Shown piece after piece: positions 12,649 through 21,998 of a DNA stretch of 64,000 bases (the first letter of the stretch is position 1; each line of letters opens with the position of its first letter). The notes beneath the pieces were generated by a model. That model searched no databases. It was not told the origin of the DNA and saw only the letters and a program-made list of their open reading frames with translations. A program made the position numbers and the translations under genes. Origin of the DNA: Paraconiothyrium sp. Pb-2020. Taxonomy: Eukaryota; Ascomycota; Dothideomycetes; Pleosporales; Didymosphaeriaceae. The stretch is taken from NCBI GenBank assembly GCA_022419385.1, contig JAJUBI010000006.1, positions 1,302,001-1,366,000 on the forward strand. The letters are read 5' to 3'.

Positions 12649-12948
12649 ATGCGCGTCACACTGTCTCTCATGGCTCTCTCGGTCGTCGTCGCCGCTCTTC
12701 CGACGCCCCAGCCTGACTCTGCAAGTGTGGACGCTACATACACAGCAACCAACTGGAAGAAGGCTTCCCGCGATAATGCTGAAGTTGACGCCACCTACAC
12801 GTCCAATAATTGGAAGAAAGTGTCACGAGACGACGTCGACGTGGACGCTACTTATACGGAGAATAATTGGAAGAAGGTGACCAGGGAGGAGGTTGATGCT
12901 ACTTACACGGCAAACAACTGGAAGAAAGTCGAGTCTGCACGTGGATAA
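12649..12948 (+). CDS. Putative RiPP (dikaritin-like) precursor with four core repeats
   Basis: A 99-residue secreted repeat protein in a single exon. Residues 1-17 or so form a signal peptide (hydrophobic SLMALSVVVAA), followed by LPTPQP. Four units then share the pattern D-A-T-Y-T-x-[NT]-N-W-K-K, with cores at residues 28-36, 47-55, 66-74 and 83-91. The variable position is A, S, E, A. Each core ends in Lys-Lys, a Kex2-type dibasic site, and spacers of six to eight residues contain [ST]-R-[DE]. Each core has one Tyr and one Trp and no Cys. This layout (signal peptide, tandem cores, dibasic sites, adjacent UstYa gene) is that of fungal dikaritin precursors. Ustiloxin, phomopsin and asperipin cores as I know them differ. 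An alternative is a linear Kex2-processed signalling peptide. The start is the only in-frame ATG giving a signal peptide. Confidence 0.82.
   Translation: MRVTLSLMALSVVVAALPTPQPDSASVDATYTATNWKKASRDNAEVDATYTSNNWKKVSRDDVDVDATYTENNWKKVTREEVDATYTANNWKKVESARG
12727..12936 (+). repeat. Four tandem coding repeats, peptide cores
   Basis: Core codons lie at 12730-12756, 12787-12813, 12844-12870 and 12895-12921, each followed by two Lys codons. Unit spacings are 57, 57 and 51 bp. Nucleotide differences between units fall largely at third positions, for example Thr codons ACA/ACC/ACT, Tyr TAC/TAT, Asn AAC/AAT and Lys AAG/AAA, so the peptide is more conserved than the DNA. Confidence 0.85.
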
Positions 12949-13403
12949 GCTGTGAAAAACTGCAATTACGACCTAAGTGAACCAGGATCAACAAGGAAGC
13001 TCGAAGAGAGGGGTACTATGGAACGGGGGCAAGCGCTGCAAGCGAGGTCTTCTTCCTAGGTCGTTCTCGCAAAATTTGAACACATATTTTGTCAAAATAT
13101 CTGCAAAATCTATCCTATTTGGCTTCGTCCTTCATACGCCCTTGTATGTTATTTCGCAATTATAAGATTGCATTAAATGACAAAGCTCTCAACTTTTGCA
13201 CAAGTAGTTGCACCCTACTCAGGGAGCATCCATCGCAGGTTCGATGTCCAAGAACAGGTGCTCTCTACGACCAGCAGTGGATGTCCTAAAGGTTTTGAAC
13301 AAAACAAGGGGCCAAATTAGGTGGCGTTCAGGTATACTGAGTCTAGATATTTGACCACCGCGTACAATCATCTCCTTCTCGTCAACCTTGTCATCATAAA
13401 CCA
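12949..13403. other. Intergenic between repeat-peptide gene and SDR
   Basis: Convergent 3' flanks, fairly AT-rich around 13070-13190. No further gene or RNA was recognised. Confidence 0.5.
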
Positions 13404-14220
13404 CTACCACTCTTGCATCTTGCCCTCTCCAGTACCCCGAACGCTATCATTAGCCCAATACCTACCACTCACTTCCCCCAGATCCCCAATCGCAAGTCTA
13501 ACTGGGATCCTAGCCCCTTCCTCCGGTGTCTTCGGAGGCTTTCCAACCTGGTTCCCCATATCATTATTGACCCATCCGGGACAACAGCAATTCACAATAA
13601 TACGTCCTGCGTTCTCGCGCGCCAAAATCGCGGTGAAGGCGTTCACCGCCGCCTTGGAAACACTGTACGAGCGCCGAGACGGAAAGCCGAGCTCAGTGTC
13701 TGTGCCGTTAGACACGGCATTTTCGTACTCGTTCATCAAGGTTTCCAGATCCTCAAGCGTGGAAACAGTTCTGTAGCGTTGTGCGAGAGCTGGACTGAAG
13801 GGCTCCAGACTCGAGCCGACTGAGGAGAGATTCACTATGCGGCCGGTCTTTGGTGCGAGGAGCGGGAGAATGGCTTTGCAAACAGCAAGGGTGCCGCGGT
13901 ATTTTGTGTCGAGTGTTCTCTTGGCGTTGGATGGCGAGAATTGGTCGTCTAGGTTTACGCCGGCATTGTTGATTAAGACATCCACTTTCCGGTCGATTGA
14001 TTCCAGTGAGGAGATGAGGTCTGCGATGCTGCTGGAGGAGGTTATATCAAGGGAGGGATATCGAACTCTCTGTAAGGTTCAGGTTTTCGCCTTGATGCGA
14101 GGTTGCGTAGAGGGTTAGGGGGTGGGACGTCGAGGATGGGTGCGAGAGGAGGGTTGTGCAGATCGCACGACCGATGCCTCGGTTCGCGCCTGTTACGATG
14201 ATGAGCTTTGGGTCAGCCAT
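13404..14220 (-). CDS. Short-chain dehydrogenase/reductase, carbonyl-reductase type, frame broken
   Basis: An NAD(P)H-dependent oxidoreductase of the classical SDR family. The start at 14220 gives MADPKLIIVTGANRGIG with the TGxxxGIG nucleotide-binding motif. Downstream, in another frame, come RYPSLDIT, NNAG, a Ser-containing VNLSSVGS stretch, the catalytic YSVSK (YxxxK) and the usual ending GRYWANDSVRGTGEGKMQEW. The two frames meet at about 14055-14072, where one extra base separates LNLTES from RYPSLDIT. Removing one base gives exactly 272 codons (271 residues), the normal family size. No intron with reasonable signals bridges the gap without deleting the conserved LTLYATS. So it is a single-base insertion, either real inactivation or a sequencing error. 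It lies beside the peptide locus and could be a tailoring enzyme, but this subfamily is common in fungi. Confidence 0.8.
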
Positions 14221-15665
14221 ACTTGGGCGATGAACTTGTAAAACGGTGCTTTGTTGCTAGTGAGGGTGTTTTTGGTTTATTACCAGGTGTGGTACCACAT
14301 GTATGCCGCAAAGACCCTCAGAACTAACGGCTAGATCATCTACACGATACGCCACGCCGATATGAACTCGAATCCATAATATCAAGTGATAGCAATCTAA
14401 TTCGCAGCTTCTGAGAAGAGCCGGTTGTATCCAATTATTCTATGTTCGACCGTAACATATTGGCATGATCCTCGTCGTTCTGTCAACACAGACACCGAAA
14501 CAGAAATCTAGACTATACATATGTCGGTTACGACTTCGAATGTATGCCTACTTCCTTCTCGTATGTATTGTGGCAATTATGAAGCAACTTTAGAATGGAA
14601 TGCACGAGCAAGACCTACAACCCGATGATCCAGTACCATATACTATTAGGGGCAGCATTGCTAACGCAGAGGTCATGGACCCCACCTCACAGTGTGATGG
14701 ATGCAGCTTAGAATCCATATATGTTTTACGTTGAGCCTAATTGGTCTAGATGGGTGCTCTCTACACGAAATTCTTGCAAAGTAGACGTCAGCTTGCAAGG
14801 CTATGCTAAAATTCCTCATCGAGACTACTATGGCAGGAGAAAAAGCTTACAAGTATTCTTGCGGCTGTGCGTAAGGCTGAATGACGGAACTCTATCGGAT
14901 CGTACACTTGCATAGACATGCACGATATGTTTGCACGGTAAGCAGCACTGCAATTCTTAGCTCTGCCGAAGAGACATGTGTGCTCATCCTTGCTTTCAGT
15001 CCTACAAAGGGTTGAAGTGGTACTTACGCGCTCCATCTCGTTTAGTTCCTCGATTTACGCGTTTTGATGCCTGGTACGGGCCAAGTTGTACTTACTACAC
15101 AGAACTGGCACATAGAAATGCCGAGGTTGAATAGTTGAGAGGGAAACTTTGAGTCCGGTTTCATGTATCAGTCAGAAGGGGGCTGCATATGGAATGGAAG
15201 AAGAATATCATAGACTCGAAGCGGGTGTGGTTAGTTAGTGATGAGCTCACACAGAAAAGATCTCACAGTTCATCCTCTAGATGTGGGCCACTGCTGTTGA
15301 AGAGTGATTGGATAATGCAGTTGAATGAGAAGTAGACGATAGATGGAATAGACATGTTGCATGTCACTTCTTGAAGGGATCTGCAAACGGAGTGTATCAT
15401 GATTTAGTACAAGCATGTTTGGTCGATAGCTACTTTCATGAACTGTAAGCCTGGCCTGTATTGACAGTAAGCCCAATGAAGCTCATGTCACGAGCTTCTC
15501 GCGCTCTATCTGTTCGAAACATAGAGACCTCACTAATAATCCTGGCTGGTCTTCAGGACAGCATCTGACTAAACCATAATCCAGATGATCCTCTGCCTCA
15601 CCCGTGGAGGTCGTTGAAGCAGCCCCAGTCTAGCGAACGCAATGGCCGCCCTCGCCGGCGTTTGC
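14221..15665. other. Intergenic, 1.4 kb, no gene seen
   Basis: Contains only short frames with no recognisable product and scattered stops in all frames. It holds the SDR promoter at its left end and the 3' flank of the secreted protein at its right. Confidence 0.5.
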
Positions 15666-16232
15666 TTAATTTTCTGGACGACCGGGTTGGAGGTCGCCGG
15701 TGGATACGACGGGATCGATGGGGGTTGCGGCTTCGCCGCGGGAAGTCAAAGAGACAACCGATTTGAGGGGAGCTTCGGATCGAAGAACCAGGTATACCGC
15801 TGTCTCCTCGTGTGCAAAGGCCTTGTCCGTGACAGAGTAGCATCGCATTGCGTCCCAGTCATTTGGATTGAGCTCGGCGTAGCTCTTCACACCAGGATAG
15901 TCGATACGCCTGACGAAGGTGTGATCGTTGCAGATCCTTCCCTTGAATACGTCGCAATGTCCTCCACGGTCCGGGCCGATTGAACGAGGGTGGTATCCGA
16001 CTCCATCGCTAGGCTTTCCGATGAGAACAAGTACACATGCGCGCATTCGCTCGGGTGGGTTATAGAAGCAGTCACCCGTGAAGTTATCACCCTCACAGGT
16101 GTAGACACCACCGGCGAGGTCGGCGGTGCTGGCGTCAGTGTCGGCGGGAAAGGTGACGGGCTCATTTGCGACCGGCGAGGCGGAAACAAAGAGGAGATGT
16201 AGCAGGAAGGTGAAGAAGGTAAGTAGTCGCAT
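15666..16232 (-). CDS. Small secreted cysteine-rich protein, unknown function
   Basis: 188 residues in one exon. Residues 1-19 form a clear signal peptide (MRLLTFFTFLLHLLFVSAS). The mature part has six cysteines at 46, 55, 66, 93, 101 and 131, enough for three disulfides, spread over a block of about 90 residues that starts GGVYTCEGDNFTGDC. A cysteine-free tail of about 55 residues follows, rich in Ser, Thr and Pro. The spacing and short beta-prone segments resemble small extracellular crystallin-like or effector-type folds, but I do not recognise the family. It sits inside the accessory island and is divergent from the phospholipase gene at 17121. It could be a host- or microbe-directed effector or a structural extracellular protein; no specific function is claimed. 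Confidence 0.7.
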   Translation of the reverse strand: MRLLTFFTFLLHLLFVSASPVANEPVTFPADTDASTADLAGGVYTCEGDNFTGDCFYNPPERMRACVLVLIGKPSDGVGYHPRSIGPDRGGHCDVFKGRICNDHTFVRRIDYPGVKSYAELNPNDWDAMRCYSVTDKAFAHEETAVYLVLRSEAPLKSVVSLTSRGEAATPIDPVVSTGDLQPGRPEN

Positions 16233-17120
16233 GCTGGGCGATAGCTGGAGATCTTCATGGTGTGCAATCCTCTGATAACGTTTCCCTGAGCACGGATCGT
16301 GATGGCCAAAAGGTCGGCGTTGAGGGAGAGGGGAGAGTGATAGCAGGTAGTAGGGCGAAGGGCAAGTATTACATTGGCGAACTAGAAGAGGGGTGGTCTG
16401 TCCGGTATGGAGGAGTTACACAATCCTCGAGTGAATGTCGGCTAGTAAAGGCCCGTGGCTACCTACCTTATACATCAAGAACTTTCGTGAGCCATGGAAG
16501 TTGAATTCGCACGGAACCCTTGCCTGTTGAGCTGCGTGTCTAGATAGACAGGGTTGTAGTTGATATCGGATACATGGCCTTGTGTTCAGGATTCTGTGTG
16601 CAACTAACGTATCAACACACACATCTGAAGTAGAGCACTTTCCATATTCCTATTCGAGCAGACGTCGATCGCTGGACTTCCGCTAAAGCAGAGGTAGCAC
16701 AGCGTCTCGCTACATGTAGTTTTAGCCTGTCCTCTTGGAGCTAGCGGAAACGGGATGACGATCGATGCACGTTGTAGTAGTTCAACCAAGATACATGTAA
16801 CAAACATTTATAGAACACGGCGCGTTTGCTATGAAGAACGCTATTACAGCACTCCAACTCTGCATTCTTCATTGGCAGGGTACGGAAATCAAGAGACCAT
16901 CGGAGCGCGCGGGTCTTACACGCGTCTTGGCAAGCGCAATCTGGCCGATCGAGTTTCCAGCAAAACCGGATCGCATGATGGGAAAGTTACGAATACCCGA
17001 ATTTACGCGCTCCGTCATGCTGAGCACACCCTGAGGGCCCTGGGCCTCGCGCAGACTGCTTTTCTTACCGTACACTCTTTCACTTCACTCTAGTCGCTCT
17101 TTAACCTCGCTTGCGCTGCC
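16233..17120. other. Divergent intergenic between secreted protein and phospholipase
   Basis: 888 bp containing two outward promoters. No gene or repeat was recognised. It marks the right border of the accessory island. Confidence 0.5.
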
Positions 17121-19678
17121 ATGGTCCGTCCAAGCAAGCAACCAAAGCTTGGACAGCTTTGGTGGGGAGCTCGCCGAGGGTAAGCTTTATGCCACCTCAG
17201 GTGTTGTTCAAGCAATTGACATCCAGCAGCCTACATACGCGGCGTATTCTGCCATCAAGAGCCACTGCTTTTCAGCTTGGCTCGCGATATGGCCCTCCGC
17301 TTTTTGTCGCCGCCTTGACCGCCGGTTTTGTGTCCTCTTCCTCGTCGCCATGCGCATTCCTACGTCCGACCCTGCTCGACGCGCCACAAGCTTCTTGGTC
17401 CCTCCTTGGGCGCCGTGGAGCTTCATCTAACGCGAAGGAGGCACCCAACGACAGCGATGACGCAGACTCTAGCGAGCGTGGCAGTGGTGAACAAGATCCT
17501 CCACCACAGACCCGGGTCGTTAGAGAAGAGGAGGGTGAAGGCAATAAGGTCGGCGAAGACAAAATATCGGCATGGCAAGCTATCACGCGGAAGATGTCGG
17601 ACGCGCCAAAGTCGATGAGCTCGCTGGGTGACGCGATTGTGGACTACGTGGTGCCTGACTGGGCAAAGGTGCTGCCAGGTTTTGTGAGGAAGTTACAGAA
17701 TGAGCTGTCTATGGCACCTGGCTCTCTCGCAGAAGAGATTTGGTACGAGGCAAACGATCCCGAAACCCACCCCGAGATCATATGGGATGCATCCGTCCGC
17801 ATCTCGACCGATTTATGTGCAGAAGAGAAGAGGTTCTTGGAAAAGCGAGGGCATTTCACAAAGAGGGCTCTCGCGCGCTACCTGAACATTCCAGAAGATC
17901 AGATACACCCTGATGATGTTCCAGTCATCGCCGTGTGTGGCTCCGGTGGTGGCCTTCGTGCGCTAGTGGCAGGAACAGCGTCCTACCTCTCGGCACACGA
18001 GGAAGGACTCTTCGACTGCGTCACGTACACTGCCGGAGTGAGCGGGAGCTGCTGGTTGCAGACACTCTACTACTCGAACGTCACTCAAAGAAGCCATGCA
18101 CGATTGATCCGCCATCTCAAAAACCGACTTGGGGTGCACATTGCGTATCCTCCAGATGCGCTCGATCTTGTTGCGAGTGCGCCCACCAACAAGTACCTGC
18201 TCAGTGGGCTTGTCGAGAAAGCAAAGGGGACTCCGAGCGCCGAGTTTGGCATCGTCGATATCTATGGCGTGCTCTTAGCTGCAAGATTGCTTGTGCCAAA
18301 GGGCGAATTGTCGGTGGACGAAAACGACTTCAAGCTCTCCTACCAGCGCAGATACACCGATGATGGTTCTCAACCACTCCCGATCTATACAGCTGTCCGA
18401 CATGAAATACCGCTAGCCGAACAGCAAGATACCAAGGACCCAATAGCTGCTGAAGCAAAGGCGCGAAGAGAGGCTTGGTTCCAGTGGTTTGAGTATGTTG
18501 TCTTATACGTTTTGCGTGTACCATTGACTGACAAATATAGATTCACACCCTACGAATTTTGGTGCGAAGAACTCGAAGCCGGCATTCCTACTTGGGCTGT
18601 CGGTCGCAAATTCGAAAATGGACGAACAGTGTGGCGAAACAACGGTCTTGCTCTGCCTGAAGTTCGCATACCCATGCTGATGGGGATATGGGGCAGTGCA
18701 TTTTGCGCAACGCTGTCGCACTATTACAGAGAAATCCGGCCGGCCTTGATGGGCATTGCCGGGTTCACTGGCCTAGACGCAATGATCGCGGAAAGAGACA
18801 GAGACCTTGTTAAGGTCCACCCTATTGATCCGGCCGCAATTCCCAACTTTGCCCTAGGGATGCGAGATTTTCTGCCTCCGTCTTGCCCCGAAAGCATCCA
18901 CCACATTGACAACTTCCAGCTCATGGATGCTGGTATGAGCAACAACCTGCCGATATATCCCTTGCTACGGCCTGGCAGAAACGTGGACGTTTTGATAGCA
19001 TTCGATGCGAGCTCAGATGTTCGAACGGACAATTGGTTGAAAGTGACCGAAGGCTACGCAAAACAACGCGGCATCAAGGGTTGGCCTGTTGGAGCAGGTT
19101 GGCCTCCAGAAGACGAGACGGCGGAAGAATTGCAGAAGGATCTCGACAGTGCACAAGCTCGTACGGAAGAGCAGGCGCAAGAAAAGATACAACAAGCGAA
19201 AGAACATGACAAGCCCAAGGGCATAGGCGGGGGAAGCCAAGATCTGGGCTTTTGCAATGTCTGGGTTGGCACGACTGAAGAGCGCACCAAGGATAGGGAG
19301 GCACCCAGCGGCAAGCAAGCCGAAGAAGACTGGGAGGTCACAAGACCTGACGCTGGCATCACGGTCGTCTACTTTCCGTTCCTGAAGAACCCCAAAGTTC
19401 CTGGGATTGACCCAAAAACATCCGATTTCATGAGCACTTGGAACTTCATATACACACCTGATCAGGTCGACTCTGTGGTGGACCTGGCCAGAGAGAACTT
19501 CCAGGCAGGTGCGGAGCGAACGAAGAAGACAGTGCGTGCAGTATACGAGCGCAAGAAAAAGATGCGGGAAGAGAGGGAAGCGGAGGAGCGCGAGAGGCGG
19601 ATGAGGTGGAAGTTGAGAGAGGGCCGGGCTGGTGGTAGGAGACTTGGGGAGAGCGATCACGGAGATCACTTTAGTTGA
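17121..19678 (+). CDS. plaA: Cytosolic-type phospholipase A2, probably mitochondrial (PlaA-like)
   Basis: A patatin/cPLA2-fold lipase that cleaves fatty acids from phospholipids. Exons are 17121-17179, 17230-18492 and 18541-19678, giving 819 residues. The ATG at 17121 sits in a strong context (gctgccATGG), and splicing at 17180-17229 joins MVRPSKQPKLGQLWWGARRG to LHTRRILPSR. That gives an Arg-rich, acid-poor N-terminus like a mitochondrial presequence. The catalytic parts are the oxyanion glycines GSGGGLRA at about 257, nucleophile Ser291 in GVSGSCW, and the partner Asp570 in DAGMSNNLP. The last 60 or so residues are a charged Glu/Arg/Lys helix. The intron at 18493-18540 is 48 nt with no stop, so retention would only insert 16 residues. 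It is removed here because FEFTPYEFW is then continuous. Aspergillus PlaA is the named relative I have in mind. Confidence 0.88.
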
Positions 19679-20314
19679 GCTCGTGGGTGAGGCGCTCGCA
19701 AGAGCAACAAGCCGCTAGCTCTAGGTGTTGGTATATCTGTGTAGAGCCCACCCTTGGGTCGTCGCAAGGTACGGGACACTTGACGCGGCGTTTTCAGGCT
19801 GAAAGTTGAGCATTATACCCAATTCAAACTTTGCGTTCACGGTCACCTCCTTCGAGATTTTATATGAGCTTCGAAGCCGTCGACTCCACTTCCATGAGAC
19901 CGTTTGACCCTTAGGTTTTAGGCAGTTGCGACACGTGACGTCAGTCGCGTACCTGCCTGGTCAGGCGAACCACCTCACCTCAACTTCGTACATTAGATAC
20001 CTCCGCTAGCGCTGCCTTCGCTCATTATGAAGTTTTCACCTCTCAACTCTAGTTTCCCACTTACTAGTATCGCACATCGGGGGGCCGCGTCGCCGTGAGC
20101 GACCTCAACAGTGCGCACAGTACCGTTCCATCTCACAGCCACCCCACGCTCTACTTTGCGACATAGCATTTCGACCACCTGCGCACTACAGGTCCAAGCC
20201 TGAGACGCCCGAAATCATCGAACCGACTAGATTCTCGCTACAATCCCTAGCCTTGACACAAATTGGTCAACGTCCCACCCCACTCGAGATCAACGACCGC
20301 GGCTCTTGCCTGCG
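19679..20314. other. Intergenic, promoter of the phosphatase-like gene
   Basis: No gene. It carries the second copy of the CACGTGACGTCA element at 19932-19943, about 380 bp upstream of the next start codon. Confidence 0.5.
19932..19943. promoter_or_regulatory. Composite E-box/CRE element CACGTGACGTCA
   Basis: Identical to the element at 437-448: an E-box overlapping an ATF/CREB site. Its place about 380 bp before the start at 20315 fits an upstream activating site for the phosphatase-like gene. Confidence 0.5.
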
Positions 20315-21301
20315 ATGGCTGCCAACCATGAGGATATGGCCATGCCCGATATCGTACATACGCATATACCACACCACGAGTATACGTACAGGCTGCCGAC
20401 CCCTCCACGAATCGTGGTGCCCCCACCAACCCTCACCACCGAGGTGCCTGAGCTACACGTTAGTGGGGTCGACCCCGCGGAAGGGAATGATACCAACTTC
20501 CTAAAAGAGATGAACTTGGAGAGCATAATAGCGAAGAATACACTGTTGGATTGGTCATACGAACGGCGGCGACATGCACAGATGATCCTACCGTGGCTCT
20601 ACCTAGGCCCACTCACAGCCGCAAAGGATCGCGAATGGCTTAAGAGCACGGGCATCACCATGGTGTTAGCTATTCGATCGCGGAACAATAGTATGATGGG
20701 CGCCATGCAAATCGCGAAGGAGGTTTGCGGCCAAGTCGAGTCCGTGGAGGCCGCCAATTATTTTACCTTGGTCGGCCAGCTATCGCATACTACGAGATTG
20801 ATAAACCAACACGTCGCTAAGGTCAGGCGGATGACAGAAGCGACGGGAAACCCGCAACTCGGCAAGGTGCTCGTCTTTTGTGAGAGTGGCAATGAGAAGT
20901 CTGCGGCGGTCGTGGCGGCATATCTGATGGAGATTCTCGACGACTTTGACTTCATCAAAAGTATGCAGGTCTGCCAGAACCAGCGCTTCTGCGTCAACTT
21001 TGACGACAACATCAAGAACATCCTTCAGAGTCACTGGGATATTCTTGTTGCTCGCCGCTCGGTTGCGAGTTCGAGAATAGAGCTGCTAAACTCTACAGTC
21101 CTCACTAATGGTTTGCAGCAAATTGCACATCAGCAGCAACTCCAGCAGCAGCAGCGACTGCAGCCTCCTCAGAATTCTTTGCTCAAAGTAAAGCGTTCCG
21201 TTGAGGAGATGGACAATGACATGGACATGAGTGATGGTGCGGATCCTTCAGACGTGCTTCGATTCACCGGTAGGGACGTTACACCGTTCATGGATTCGTG
21301 A
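20315..21301 (+). CDS. Dual-specificity phosphatase-like protein, altered active site
   Basis: 328 residues in one exon; the ATG at 20315 is the first in frame. A disordered N-terminus of about 75 residues is followed by a DSP-fold domain at about 76-255. It shows the typical LPWLYLGPLTAAKD start and a P-loop region VFCESGNEKSAAVVAAYLM. The canonical signature is HCxxxxxR. Here the His is Phe, Cys189 is kept, and the essential Arg is Lys195. Loss of that Arg usually abolishes phosphate binding, so this is likely a weak enzyme or a STYX-like pseudophosphatase that binds phosphoproteins. The C-terminus has a Gln-rich tract at about 265-290 and an acidic end. It could still have activity on an unusual substrate. 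Confidence 0.75.
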   Translation: MAANHEDMAMPDIVHTHIPHHEYTYRLPTPPRIVVPPPTLTTEVPELHVSGVDPAEGNDTNFLKEMNLESIIAKNTLLDWSYERRRHAQMILPWLYLGPLTAAKDREWLKSTGITMVLAIRSRNNSMMGAMQIAKEVCGQVESVEAANYFTLVGQLSHTTRLINQHVAKVRRMTEATGNPQLGKVLVFCESGNEKSAAVVAAYLMEILDDFDFIKSMQVCQNQRFCVNFDDNIKNILQSHWDILVARRSVASSRIELLNSTVLTNGLQQIAHQQQLQQQQRLQPPQNSLLKVKRSVEEMDNDMDMSDGADPSDVLRFTGRDVTPFMDS

Positions 21302-21998
21302 ACCTTGAGATCTTTTTCATCCAGTTTGGCGTTCAGCGGAATTTTATGATACCCTTGCATCTTTCGATATGGCATTGTTCGGCGTCACTGCTCGCTGTGC
21401 CATGAATCACCATTTTCACTCATGCCGTATACTGGCGACTGCGGAAGGTTGTTCAAGGGAGCGCAATCTCTGCAGAGGGTCTTTTTTTAGGGGATGAGAA
21501 AATCATCCTCGAAGCATCTTCTCTGTATGGTAAAAGCAGGCTCTGGATGCCTAAGCTTTTTGAGTGGGAAATGGCTCGCACATGTTAAGATCCAAGCATT
21601 ATCTTACCATAGATCTGACTGCAAGTTAATTTAATACATATATTTCGGTCGCAAATGCATCATCTGCAAACCATCAATTCTCTCGTTCTGATGTATCGCA
21701 GCTGCACGTCGCCCTATTCCACTCGTAATATTGTCCTTTTGTGACACGCATGAAAGTTGCGTATATGTTGTGAACTATGGAAAATCTACTGATTCGGAAG
21801 TTTCTCCAAGTCACTGACTTGTAGGTACACTCACTATTGCATATTGTGGAGTCTGCAGAGGTCTAAAAGAGAGACGGTGAATGCTCTTGATTGGCTAGCT
21901 TCCGCGTGTCTCAGCCCTACGACCCAAACGCAACGTCGACCCTCATCGGACCCCCGAACGCGTGCGCTATCACGCTCACAGCTCACAACGCCGCGAAA
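21302..21998. other. Intergenic between phosphatase-like gene and SEC5
   Basis: AT-rich stretch around 21580-21800, probably the terminator of the upstream gene and the promoter of SEC5. The frame of SEC5 stays open upstream to about 21891, but no ATG lies there, so the start at 21999 is preferred. Confidence 0.5.

Noticed and set aside
12649..12948. Repeat peptide as an alpha-factor-type mating pheromone
   Set aside because: Pheromone precursors of filamentous ascomycetes as I know them have different repeats, usually with paired Cys and KR sites. Here there is no Cys and a UstYa gene is adjacent.
14040..14180. An intron to explain the SDR frame change
   Set aside because: Candidate donors are poor (GTCCCA) and the removed segment would delete the conserved LTLYATS stretch. 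A one-base insertion gives a perfect family length instead.
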